A DNA stretch of 24,102 bases from Myxococcota bacterium (GTDB lineage: Bacteria; Myxococcota_A; UBA9160; PR03): contig JASJBO010000022.1 of assembly GCA_030066475.1 (NCBI GenBank), forward strand, positions 1-24,102. The letters are read 5' to 3'. Numbering within the stretch: the first letter of the stretch is position 1; the number at the start of each line of letters is the position of its first letter. Under the pieces are notes generated by a model, which did not search any database, was not told the origin of the DNA, and saw nothing but the letters and a program-made list of their open reading frames with translations. The position numbers were made by a program, and so were the translations under genes. Below, piece by piece: positions 1-12,007 of the stretch.

Positions 1-2461
<2,461 letters not shown>

Positions 2462-2469
2462 TCAGGCTG

Positions 2470-2571
2470 ACTTCGTTCGGCTTCGCCTCACTGCGCGCGC
2501 CCTCCGGGCGCTTGCAATGGACTTCGTTCGGCTTCGCCTCACTGCGCGCGCCCTCCGGGCGCTTGCAATGG
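2470..2571. repeat. Perfect 51-bp tandem repeat, two copies, each with a hairpin
   Basis: Bases 2470-2520 and 2521-2571 are identical. Each unit contains a perfect 6-bp stem with a 3-base loop (GCGCCC-TCC-GGGCGC at 2497-2511 and 2548-2562). The unit is 17 codons long and free of stops in several frames. It fills most of the gap between the stop of the glutamate-synthase-like gene (2461) and the stop of the convergent alpha-E gene (2624), so it may act as a bidirectional transcript end, though there is no T-run. It resembles dispersed REP-like intergenic elements of high-GC genomes; no third copy was noticed in this window. Confidence 0.9.
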
Positions 2572-2623
2572 GCCTCTGCCGCACAGGAGTAGCGGTAGCG
2601 GGTGCGATGCCGGATCGACAGCC

Positions 2624-3681
2624 TCACGGGCCGACGGTCGGTGCCTCGGGGACGGCGTCCGACGCGGGCTCGACCGGACGGTACGACGGGTTGCGCGACA
2701 CGCGCACGCTGTGCTGCAGCGCCTCGACGGGCGGGTCGAGGTAGTCGCGGTGGAGGGCGTCGCACAGCTCCGCGTTGGTCTCGACGATCCAGGTGAGGGT
2801 CTTGTGGATGCCCCACTCCATCACGTCCTCGATCCCCATCTGGATCAGGTGGCCGCGGAAGCGCTCGAGCACGTTCCAGGAGTGGCGGCGCGTTCCCGGC
2901 GGCTCCTCGACGCGCAGCCGCATCAGCAGGCCGCGGGCCCGGTCGAGGTTGTGGAGCACCGAGCGCGGGAAGGGGCGGTCGAAGATCAGGAAGCGCGCCA
3001 CCTTGGGGCCCGAGAGCACGTGGGAGCTGCGCTTGAAGTAGGGCTCGAAGGCCGAGCAGGAGCGCAGCACGGCCAGCCACTGGGCGGCGTCGTCGGCGCT
3101 GGAGTCGCGCTCGTCGGCTCCGCCGTCGAGCGCCTGGTACTTCACGTCGAGGAGCCGCGCCGTCTGTCCGATCCGCTCCACGGCGCGCCCGAGCTTCATG
3201 AACACGAAGGGCTCCTCGTGGAGCATGGTCGAGTAGCAGATGCCGTGGAACAGCATGCACTGCTTGCTCAGGTGGTCGTAGAAGGCCGCGCGGTCCTTCT
3301 CGTACAGGGTCTGGGCGGCGCGGTCGCGCAGCCACAGCCACTGGTCGTTGATCGCCTCCCACATCTCGACGCTCATGGTCTCGCGGATGGTGCGGGCGTT
3401 CTCGCGCGCCCAGCGCAGCGACGAGAGGATCGAGGCCGGCTCCTCCTCGTCCCAGGTCAAGTACGACTGCACCGCCTCCGCGTCGTCGATGGCTTCGGCG
3501 CCGACGCGCTCCAGAAAGCCCTGCTCGGCCCCGGACACCACCACGAGCGGGCGCCAGCGCTCCGCCGAAGGCAGGTCGGCGTCGAGCTGGAACGCCTGGT
3601 TCACGTCGAGCAGGCGCGCGCAGCTGTCGACGCGCTCCAGGTACCGGGTCAGCCAGAAGCAGGAGTCGGCGACGCGCGAGA

Positions 3682-3685
<4 letters not shown>
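2624..3685 (-). CDS. Alpha-E domain protein (DUF403 / COG2307)
   Basis: This 353-residue protein opens with [18 protein letters not shown], the characteristic start of the all-helical alpha-E family, and is predicted soluble with no signal peptide. Other family-like stretches are [20 protein letters not shown] near residue 190 and [11 protein letters not shown] near residue 260. The GTG start at 3685 is chosen because the homology begins immediately after it and because it overlaps the stop of the upstream ATP-grasp gene as GTGA, the signature of translational coupling; a GGGGAG lies about 9 bases upstream. The family is almost always encoded next to, or fused to, circularly permuted ATP-grasp proteins and transglutaminases, as here. 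Its biochemical role is not established; a partner or scaffold of the ATP-grasp enzyme is the usual proposal. A second alpha-E domain is fused to the ATP-grasp protein at 8612-11098. Confidence 0.92.
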
Positions 3686-5151
<1,466 letters not shown>

Positions 5152-5264
5152 GACGCGTGATTAGGAAATTTGATACTGGTCGCAACGCCACCGCCGCGGG
5201 GGGTCTCCCCGACGCGAAATGAGCCGCCCGAACCGGCCGAAATCGGCACAGTGGGTCATCCGCC
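5152..5264. promoter_or_regulatory. Divergent intergenic control region of the amidoligase locus
   Basis: This 113-bp gap is the only space between the two diverging operons and must hold both promoters. Besides the leftward promoter candidate it contains a small inverted repeat (CGGGG...CCCCG around 5197-5212) and a second short one (GCCGA-AA-TCGGC around 5237-5248) that could be operator sites. I see no clear sigma-70 boxes or ribosome-binding site for the rightward gene, whose ATG is at 5265. Confidence 0.5.
5158..5185 (-). promoter_or_regulatory. Candidate leaderless promoter of the leftward ATP-grasp operon
   Basis: In an AT-rich pocket that stands out from its surroundings, the minus strand reads TTGCGA (5185-5180), a 16-base spacer, then TAATCA (5163-5158), ending exactly 6 bases before the ATG at 5151. 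This is the geometry expected if transcription begins at or next to the A of ATG, and it agrees with the lack of a ribosome-binding site. An alternative -10 (TATCAA) lies within the spacer. Prediction by eye only. Confidence 0.4.
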
Positions 5265-8200
5265 ATGGCAATCCGCGTCGCCCTGAACCATCGCACGCAA
5301 TACCGCTACGACCGCCGGGTGGAGCTGTCGCCGCAGATCGTGCGGCTGCGCCCCGCGCCGCACTGCCGCACCCCGGTCCGCAGCTTCTCGCTGCGCGTCG
5401 AGCCGCAGCCGCACTTCCTCAACTGGCAGCAGGATCCCCAGAGCAACTGGCTGGCGCGGCTGGTGTTCCCGGAGCCGGTCGACCACTTCGGGCTCACCGT
5501 GGACCTGACGGCCGAGCTCTCGGTGATCAATCCCTTCGACTTCTTCCTCGAGGAATCGGCGCAGCACTTCCCCTTCGCGTACGAGGCCTGGCTGTCGAAG
5601 GAGCTGGCGCCCTTCCTGCAGACGCTGCCCCCGGGCCCGCGGCTCACCGACTGGCTGGCGAGCGTCGACCGCAGCGAGGCCCCGACGGTCGACTGGCTGG
5701 TGTCGCTCAACCAGCGGCTGTCCCACGAGATCCGGTACCTGATCCGGATGGAGCCGGGCGTGCAGAGCTGCGAGGAGACCCTGGAGCGCGGCAGCGGCTC
5801 CTGCCGCGACACGGCCTGGCTGCTGGTGCAGGTGCTGCGCCACCTCGGCCTCGCGGCGCGCTTCGTGTCCGGCTACCTGATCCAGCTGCGTCCCGACCAG
5901 AAGCCGCTCGAGGGGCCCGCCGGCGCCGAGGAGGACTTCACCGACCTGCACGCCTGGGTCGAGGCGTACCTGCCGGGCGCGGGCTGGGTGGGTGTCGATC
6001 CCACCTCCGGGCTGTTCGCCGGCGAGGGCCATCTGCCGCTGGCGGCGAGCCCCGACCCCGGCTCGGCGTCGCCCGTGTCCGGCGCCGTGGGCGAGTGCGA
6101 GGTGAGCTTCGAGTTCGCGATGCGCGTGGAGCGCATCCACGAGGACCCGCGCGTCACCCGACCCTACGAGGACGCGACCTGGGAGCGGATCGAGAGGCTG
6201 GGTGAGCAGGTCGACGCGGAGCTGCTCGCGGGCGACGTGCGGCTCACCATGGGCGGCGAGCCCACCTTCGTCTCGGCGGACGACATGGAGGGGGACGAGT
6301 GGAACTACGCCGCGCTGGGGCCCACCAAGCGCGTGCTGGCCGAGGCGCTGCTGCGCCGCATGCGGGCGCGGCTGACGCCGGGCGGCCTGCTGCACTTCGG
6401 GCAGGGCAAGTGGTACCCGGGCGAGCCGCTGCCGCGCTGGGCGCTGTCGTGCATCACCCGGCGCGACGGCGTGCCGGTGTGGCGCGATGCGAAGCTGCTG
6501 GCCGAGAGCGAGCGGGACTACGGATTCGGCGCCGCCGACGCCGAGCGCTTCACCCGGCGCCTGGCCGAGCGGCTCGAGATCGATCCCGACTACGCGATGC
6601 CCGCCTTCGAGGATCCGCTGGAGCACCTGCGCAGCGAGGGGCGCCTGCCGGTGAACGTGGATCCCCTCGACAGCAAGCTCGAGGACCCGAAGGAGCGCGA
6701 GCGGCTGCGGCGCGTGTTCGAGCGCGGGCTCGGGACGCCGGTCGGCACGGTGCTGCCGCTCAAGCGCTCGCACGGCGCCCACGGTCCCGCCTGGCAGAGC
6801 GGGCTGTGGATGCTGCGCGGGCGCCACCTGGTGCTGATCCCCGGTGACTCGCCGCTGGGCCTGCGGCTGCCGCTGGGGAGCCTGCCCTGGCAGGACCCGG
6901 AGCGCGCCGAGTTCGTCGAGCCGCTCGATCCGATGGCCCCGCGCGCGCCGCTGCCGCGCGCGGTCGCGGAGCCGCCGCGGCGGCATCCCCCGGTGCAGAT
7001 CCCGCTGGGCGGCTCGGCGCCCCGCGAGCGTGTCCACGAGCAGCGCCTGTCGGCGGCGGAACCCGACCGCGCGCCCGCCCCGGGCGAGTCCGCCAGCTGG
7101 GTCGTGCGCCCGGCCCTGTGCGTGGAGGCGCGTGACGGCCGCCTCTACGTGTTCCTGCCGCCGGTCGAGACGGCCGAGGACTTCCTCGACCTGGTGTCGG
7201 CGATCGAGTCGACGGCCGCGGAGCTGGGCGCGCCGGTGGTCGTGGAGGGCTACGCGCCGCCGTCCGATCCGCGCCTCGAGCGCTTCAGCGTGACGCCCGA
7301 CCCGGGCGTGCTCGAGGTGAACGTCCGCCCGGCCGCCAGCTGGCGCCAGCTCGTCGACGAGACGACGGCGCTCTACGAGGACGCGCGGCAGCTGCGCCTC
7401 GGGACCGAGAAGTTCATGCTCGACGGTCGCCACAGCGGAACCGGCGGGGGCAACCACGTCGTGATCGGTGGGCCCTCGGCCGCCGACAGCCCGCTGCTGC
7501 GGCGCCCGGACCTGCTGCGCAGCCTGCTCGGCTTCTGGCTCGATCACCCCTCGCTCTCCTACCTGTTCTCGGGCCTGTTCATCGGGCCCACCAGCCAGGC
7601 GCCGCGCATCGACGAGGCCCGTCACGAGAGCGTGTACGAGCTCGCGATCGCCTTCGAGCAGATCCCGGAGCCGGGCGCAGAGGAGTGTCCGCCCTGGCTG
7701 GTGGACCGCATCTTCCGCCACCTGCTGACCGACGTGACCGGCAACACCCATCGGGCGGAGTTCTGCATCGACAAGCTCTACGCCCCGGAGACCTCCACCG
7801 GACGCCTGGGCCTGCTCGAGCTGCGCGCCTTCGAGATGCCGCCGCACGCCCGCATGAGCCTGACCCAGCAGCTGCTGCTGCGCGCGCTCGTCGCCTGGTT
7901 CTGGCGCGAGCCCTACCGCAGCGAGCTGTCCCGCTGGGGCACGCAGCTCCACGATCGCTTCCTGCTGCCGCACTTCGTGGACCGGGACTTCCGCGCCGTC
8001 CTGGGCGAGCTGTCCGAGGCGGGCTATCCCTTCGAACGCGCCTGGTTCGACGCCCACTTCGAGTTCCGCTTCCCGAAGATCGGCAGCGTGGCACCGGAGG
8101 GCACCGAGATCGAGCTGCGCGGCGCCATCGAGCCCTGGCACGTGCTCGGCGAGGAGCCCGGCGGAGGCGGTACCGTACGCCACGTGGACTCCTCGCTGGA

Positions 8201-8615
8201 ACGCCTGCAGGTGCGGGTCCGGGGGCTCCGGCCCGACCGCCACGTCGTCGCCTGCAACGGCCGCGCGCTGCCGCTCCAGCCGACCGGCGTCGAGGGCGAG
8301 TCGGTGGCCGGGGTGCGTTTCCGCGCCTGGCAGCCGCCCTCCTGCCTGCACCCCACGATTCCGGTCCAGGCGCCGCTGGTCTTCGACCTCGTCGACCGCC
8401 ACGCCGGCCGCTCGCTGGGGGGCTGCACCTACCGCGTGGCGCACCCGGGCGGCCGCAGCTACGAGACCTTCCCGGTCAACGCCTACGAGGCCGAGGCGCG
8501 GCGCGCCGCGCGCTTCGAGCCGTTCGGCCACACGCCGGGCCCGATGACGGTGGGCGAGCCCGAGCGCAACCCGCAGTTCCCGTACACCCTCGATCTGCGC
8601 CGGAGACCGAGTTGA
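5265..8615 (+). CDS. Transglutaminase-like / DUF2126 putative amidoligase fusion protein
   Basis: This 1116-residue protein has two parts. Residues 1-290 are a bacterial transglutaminase-like unit: an N-terminal beta domain (LNHRTQYRYDRRVELSPQ) and a papain-fold core with an intact Cys180 (GSCRDTAW), His229 (DLHAW), Asp245 (VDPTSG) triad. From about residue 315 it is DUF2126, related to the glutamine-synthetase/glutamate-cysteine-ligase fold: MGGEPTF near 326, LLHFGQGKWYPGEPLPRWA near 375-395, GTGGGNH near 725 and LLELRAFEMPPH near 860. The transglutaminase part could cleave or transfer amide bonds, and the DUF2126 part could form amide bonds using ATP; substrates are unknown. There is no signal peptide. 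Its stop is overlapped by the TTG start of the next gene, making a tight rightward operon. Confidence 0.95.
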   Translation: MAIRVALNHRTQYRYDRRVELSPQIVRLRPAPHCRTPVRSFSLRVEPQPHFLNWQQDPQSNWLARLVFPEPVDHFGLTVDLTAELSVINPFDFFLEESAQHFPFAYEAWLSKELAPFLQTLPPGPRLTDWLASVDRSEAPTVDWLVSLNQRLSHEIRYLIRMEPGVQSCEETLERGSGSCRDTAWLLVQVLRHLGLAARFVSGYLIQLRPDQKPLEGPAGAEEDFTDLHAWVEAYLPGAGWVGVDPTSGLFAGEGHLPLAASPDPGSASPVSGAVGECEVSFEFAMRVERIHEDPRVTRPYEDATWERIERLGEQVDAELLAGDVRLTMGGEPTFVSADDMEGDEWNYAALGPTKRVLAEALLRRMRARLTPGGLLHFGQGKWYPGEPLPRWALSCITRRDGVPVWRDAKLLAESERDYGFGAADAERFTRRLAERLEIDPDYAMPAFEDPLEHLRSEGRLPVNVDPLDSKLEDPKERERLRRVFERGLGTPVGTVLPLKRSHGAHGPAWQSGLWMLRGRHLVLIPGDSPLGLRLPLGSLPWQDPERAEFVEPLDPMAPRAPLPRAVAEPPRRHPPVQIPLGGSAPRERVHEQRLSAAEPDRAPAPGESASWVVRPALCVEARDGRLYVFLPPVETAEDFLDLVSAIESTAAELGAPVVVEGYAPPSDPRLERFSVTPDPGVLEVNVRPAASWRQLVDETTALYEDARQLRLGTEKFMLDGRHSGTGGGNHVVIGGPSAADSPLLRRPDLLRSLLGFWLDHPSLSYLFSGLFIGPTSQAPRIDEARHESVYELAIAFEQIPEPGAEECPPWLVDRIFRHLLTDVTGNTHRAEFCIDKLYAPETSTGRLGLLELRAFEMPPHARMSLTQQLLLRALVAWFWREPYRSELSRWGTQLHDRFLLPHFVDRDFRAVLGELSEAGYPFERAWFDAHFEFRFPKIGSVAPEGTEIELRGAIEPWHVLGEEPGGGGTVRHVDSSLERLQVRVRGLRPDRHVVACNGRALPLQPTGVEGESVAGVRFRAWQPPSCLHPTIPVQAPLVFDLVDRHAGRSLGGCTYRVAHPGGRSYETFPVNAYEAEARRAARFEPFGHTPGPMTVGEPERNPQFPYTLDLRRRPS

Positions 8616-11098
8616 GCGCCGCCGTGGACGGGCACTGGGACGAGACCGCTCGCTCCGACGGCGCGCCCAACCCGATCTGGCAGCGGCTGATGGGCGCACT
8701 CGAGGGGATCGGCCGCGCCGAGTTCGTCTCGCGCTGGGAGCGCGCGCGCCGGCTGCTCGAGGAGAACGGCGTCACCTACAACGTGTACGGCGACCCGCGC
8801 GGGGTCGACCGCCCCTGGCAGCTCGACCCGATTCCGATGCTGCTCGACGCCCGCGAGTGGGCGGGCATCGAGGCGGCCGTCGGGCAGCGGGCGCTGCTGC
8901 TCGACCGCATCTTGGCCGACCTGTACGGGCCGCAGCGCCTGCTGCGCGACGACCTGCTGCCCCCGGAGCTGGTCTTCGCCCACCCGGGCTTCCTGCGTCC
9001 GTGTCATGGCATCGACCTTCCCGGCGACCGCTACCTGCACGTGTACGCGGCCGACCTGGCGCGCTCGCCCGACGGGCAGTGGTGGGTGATCGCCGACCGC
9101 TGCCAGGTGCCCTCGGGTGCCGGCTACGCGCTCGAGAACCGCGTGGTGATGTCGCGCATCCTGCCGGAGCTGTTCGGCGAGTTCTACGTGCGGCGGCTCG
9201 CGCCCTACTTCCGGGCCTATCGCCAGGTGCTGCGGCGGCTCGCGCCCGAGGGCTGCGAGTCGCCGCGCATCGTGATGCTGACGCCGGGGCCCTACAACGA
9301 GACCTACTTCGAGCACGCCTACCTCGCCCGCTACCTGGGCTTCGACCTGGTGGAGGGCGGCGACCTCACGGTGCGCGACGACCGCCTGTTCCTGAAGACG
9401 CTCTCGGGGCTGCAGCGGGTCGACGTGGTGCTGCGCCGCCAGGACGCCCACTTCTGCGATCCGCTCGAGCTGTGGGGCGAGTCGGCGCTGGGGGTGCCCG
9501 GGCTCACGCAGGCGGTGCGCGCCGGACGCGTCACGGTGGCCAACGCGCTCGGCTCCGGCCTCGCCGAGACCGCGGCCACGATGGCCTTCCTGCCGGGATT
9601 GTGTCGCGAGCTGCTGGGCGAGACGCTGCGCATGCCCTCGGTCGCCACCTGGTGGTGCGGCCAGCCGCGCGAGCTCGAGCACGCGCTGGCCCACTTCGAC
9701 CAGCTCGTGTTCAAGCCGGCCTTCCCGGGACCGGCCGGGCCGGACCAGGACGTCGTGTTCGGCGGCGAGCTCTCGGGCCCGCAGCAGGAGGCACTGCGCG
9801 AGCGCCTCTGCACGGCCCCCCACCGCTGGGTGGCCCAGGAGAAGGTGGCGCTCTCGACCGTGCCCACCGGCGACGGGGAGGGGCTGCAGCCGCGTCACAT
9901 GGTGCTGCGCGTCTACGCCGTGGCCGACGGGGAGGGCTGGACCTTGATGCCCGGCGGGCTGACCCGCGTCTCGACGACGGCGGACAGCCTGGTGGTCTCG
10001 AGCCAGCGCGGCGGCGCGAGCAAGGACACCTGGGTGCTGGCGGACGCGCCCACGCCCTACGTGAGCCTGCTCTCGGAGACGACGCGGCCCGCCGAGGTGT
10101 CGCGCAGCAGCTTCTCGCTCACGAGCCGCGTCGCCGACAACCTGCTGTGGCTGGGCCGCGGCAGCGAGCGCGTCGAGGCCAGCGTGCGGCTGTTCCAGGC
10201 CGCGCTGCAGGCGCTGGCCGACGAGCCGCTGCGCCCCGCCGACGCGCCCGTGCCCGACGCCATCGCCCTGGTCGAGCGGCTCGGCCGGCTGCCCCGGCCG
10301 GCGGCGGACGAGGACCTCCAGACCCGGCTGCTCGGCGCGCTCTTCGACGCCTCCCACGCCGACTCGGTGGCCGCGAGCGTCTCCGAGGTCCACCGCCTGG
10401 CCTGGCTGCTGCGCGATCGGATCTCGCCCGACGCGTGGCGCGTGCTGAGCCGGCTCGACCAGGACTTCGTCGCGCCCGAGGTCCATCCGGCGCTGCGCGT
10501 GAGCGGCGCCCTCGATCGGCTCGACCGCGCGCTGCTGCGCATCGCCGCCTTCACCGGGCTGGTGGTGGAGAGCATGACGCGCGCGCTGGGCTGGCAGTTC
10601 CTGGAGGTCGGCCGCCGGCTCGAGCGCGCCGTGCAGATGGTCGATCTGCTGCGCGCCAGCCTGGTGGAGGAGATTCCCGAGGGCTCGCGCTGGCTCGAGA
10701 CCGTGCTCGCGGCGGCCGACTGCTCGATGACCTACCGCTCGCGCTACCAGGCCGCGCTGCAGCTCCCGCTGGTGCTCGACCTGCTGCTGGTGGACGAGCT
10801 CAACCCGCGCTCGGTGGGCTTCCAGCTCGTGGGTCTCGAGGAGCGCTTCCGCACCCTGCACCGCGCTCCCCACGAGGAGCTGCGGGAGCTGCTGGCGCAG
10901 GTGCGCGAGACGCCGCTCGACGAGCTCGTGCAGCTCTCCGCCGGCGACGACGGCCGGGCCCGGCGCGCCGCGCTCGAGCAGGTGCTCGACGCGCTGGTCG
11001 TCGGCCTGCCGGAGCTCGCCGACGCGATCAACCACGCGTACCTGAGCCACGCGGTCCCGCAGCGCCGCGGCCCCGGCGTCCGCCGGGAGCAGGCCTGA
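8612..11098 (+). CDS. Circularly permuted ATP-grasp / alpha-E fusion protein (COG2308-COG2307)
   Basis: About 828 residues joining, in one chain, the two families that are separate genes at 2624-5151. Residues 1-480 are ATP-grasp (GVTYNVYG, WQLDPIPMLLDAREW, VPSGAGYALENR, LTPGPYNETYFEHAYLAR, PGGLTRVSTT, SSQRGGASKDTW); about 500-820 are alpha-E (LTSRVADNLLWLGRGSERVE). The Gly-rich NESGGYG loop of the stand-alone paralogue is replaced here by KPAFPGPAGPDQDVVFG, which from memory is normal for the long fused subfamily. The TTG at 8612 is chosen because GGAGA lies 5 bases upstream and it overlaps the preceding stop as TTGA; a GTG at 8624 is the alternative and has poor spacing. The stop overlaps the next ATG by one base (TGATG). 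Likely cytosolic; product unknown. Confidence 0.93.
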   Translation: MSAAVDGHWDETARSDGAPNPIWQRLMGALEGIGRAEFVSRWERARRLLEENGVTYNVYGDPRGVDRPWQLDPIPMLLDAREWAGIEAAVGQRALLLDRILADLYGPQRLLRDDLLPPELVFAHPGFLRPCHGIDLPGDRYLHVYAADLARSPDGQWWVIADRCQVPSGAGYALENRVVMSRILPELFGEFYVRRLAPYFRAYRQVLRRLAPEGCESPRIVMLTPGPYNETYFEHAYLARYLGFDLVEGGDLTVRDDRLFLKTLSGLQRVDVVLRRQDAHFCDPLELWGESALGVPGLTQAVRAGRVTVANALGSGLAETAATMAFLPGLCRELLGETLRMPSVATWWCGQPRELEHALAHFDQLVFKPAFPGPAGPDQDVVFGGELSGPQQEALRERLCTAPHRWVAQEKVALSTVPTGDGEGLQPRHMVLRVYAVADGEGWTLMPGGLTRVSTTADSLVVSSQRGGASKDTWVLADAPTPYVSLLSETTRPAEVSRSSFSLTSRVADNLLWLGRGSERVEASVRLFQAALQALADEPLRPADAPVPDAIALVERLGRLPRPAADEDLQTRLLGALFDASHADSVAASVSEVHRLAWLLRDRISPDAWRVLSRLDQDFVAPEVHPALRVSGALDRLDRALLRIAAFTGLVVESMTRALGWQFLEVGRRLERAVQMVDLLRASLVEEIPEGSRWLETVLAAADCSMTYRSRYQAALQLPLVLDLLLVDELNPRSVGFQLVGLEERFRTLHRAPHEELRELLAQVRETPLDELVQLSAGDDGRARRAALEQVLDALVVGLPELADAINHAYLSHAVPQRRGPGVRREQA

Positions 11099-12003
11099 TG
11101 CTCTACCAGGTCACGCACGAGACCCGTTACGACTACAGCGAGCCCGCGGTGATCTCGCACAACCAGTGTCACCTGCTGCCGCGGTCCGACGGGCGGCAGG
11201 TGCTGCACGACCTGAAGCTGCGCATCGATCCGAGCCCGGCCCACGTCGACTGGCACCGCGACTACTACGGCAACGACGTGGTCTTCTTCAACCTGCAGGA
11301 GCCCCACGAGCGCCTCGTGGTGCGCACCGAGAGCCGCGTGGAGGTGACGCCGCGGCCCGAGCTGCGCGCGGCCGAGTCCCCCGCCTGGGAGCAGGTGGTG
11401 CAGCAGGTGCGCGCTGCGCGCGACGAAGCCGGGCTGGCCGCGTTCGAGATGGTCTGGGCGTCGCCCTTCGTCGTGACCGGAGCGCTCTTCGCCGACTACG
11501 CGCGCGGCTCGTTCCCGCCCGGGCGCCCGCTGGCCGAGGCGCTCCTCGACCTCAACGCCCGCATCCACCGCGAGTTCCGCTACGACCCCGAGGCCACCAC
11601 GCTCGCCACGCCGATCGGCGAGGTGCTCGAGCAGCGTCACGGTGTCTGCCAGGACTTCGCCCACCTGATGATCGGCTGCCTGCGCTCGCTGGGGCTGCCG
11701 GCCCGCTACGTCAGCGGCTACCTGAGGAGCGCGGCGACCGAGGGCGCAGAGAACGGGGGCGCGGACGAGCTGGTCGGCGCCGAGGCCTCACATGCCTGGG
11801 TCTCGGCGTGGTGCCCGGTGGGCGGCTGGATCGATCTCGACCCGACCAACGACCTGGTCCCCTCCGACCGCCACGTGGTGCTCGCCCAAGGCCGCGACTA
11901 CGACGACGTGAGCCCGGTGAAGGGCGTGACCCTGGGCGGGGGCGCCCACAGCGTGGCGGTGGAGGTGGAGATGCGACCAGTGGACGAGCCCGAGGCGCGC
12001 TGA
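11098..12003 (+). CDS. Transglutaminase family protein (COG1305)
   Basis: A 301-residue stand-alone transglutaminase-like cysteine peptidase/amidase. An N-terminal beta domain (LYQVTHETRYDYSEPAVISH) is followed by the catalytic core with Cys184 (HGVCQDFAH), His232 (ASHAWV) and Asp248 (LDPTND), all present. The ATG overlaps the stop of the ATP-grasp/alpha-E gene as TGATG and a GGGAG lies about 8 bases upstream, so this is the third gene of the rightward operon. No signal peptide is visible, consistent with cytosolic action on a peptide made by the neighbouring ligases (inference). It differs from the N-terminal half of the 5265-8615 protein in length and in the sequence around the triad, so the locus carries two distinct transglutaminases. 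It ends 4 bases before the stop of the convergent PEP-CTERM gene. Confidence 0.94.
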   Translation: MLYQVTHETRYDYSEPAVISHNQCHLLPRSDGRQVLHDLKLRIDPSPAHVDWHRDYYGNDVVFFNLQEPHERLVVRTESRVEVTPRPELRAAESPAWEQVVQQVRAARDEAGLAAFEMVWASPFVVTGALFADYARGSFPPGRPLAEALLDLNARIHREFRYDPEATTLATPIGEVLEQRHGVCQDFAHLMIGCLRSLGLPARYVSGYLRSAATEGAENGGADELVGAEASHAWVSAWCPVGGWIDLDPTNDLVPSDRHVVLAQGRDYDDVSPVKGVTLGGGAHSVAVEVEMRPVDEPEAR

Positions 12004-12007
12004 CGCG

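Noticed and set aside
5256..8699. 1147-codon ORF on the minus strand opposite the transglutaminase-DUF2126 gene
   Set aside because: It is rich in Arg, Ala, His and Gln with no family motif, as expected for the antisense of GC3-rich coding; the plus strand carries clear catalytic motifs throughout.
8483..11050. 855-codon minus-strand ORF opposite the ATP-grasp/alpha-E fusion
   Set aside because: Antisense shadow with the same low-complexity composition and no recognisable domain.
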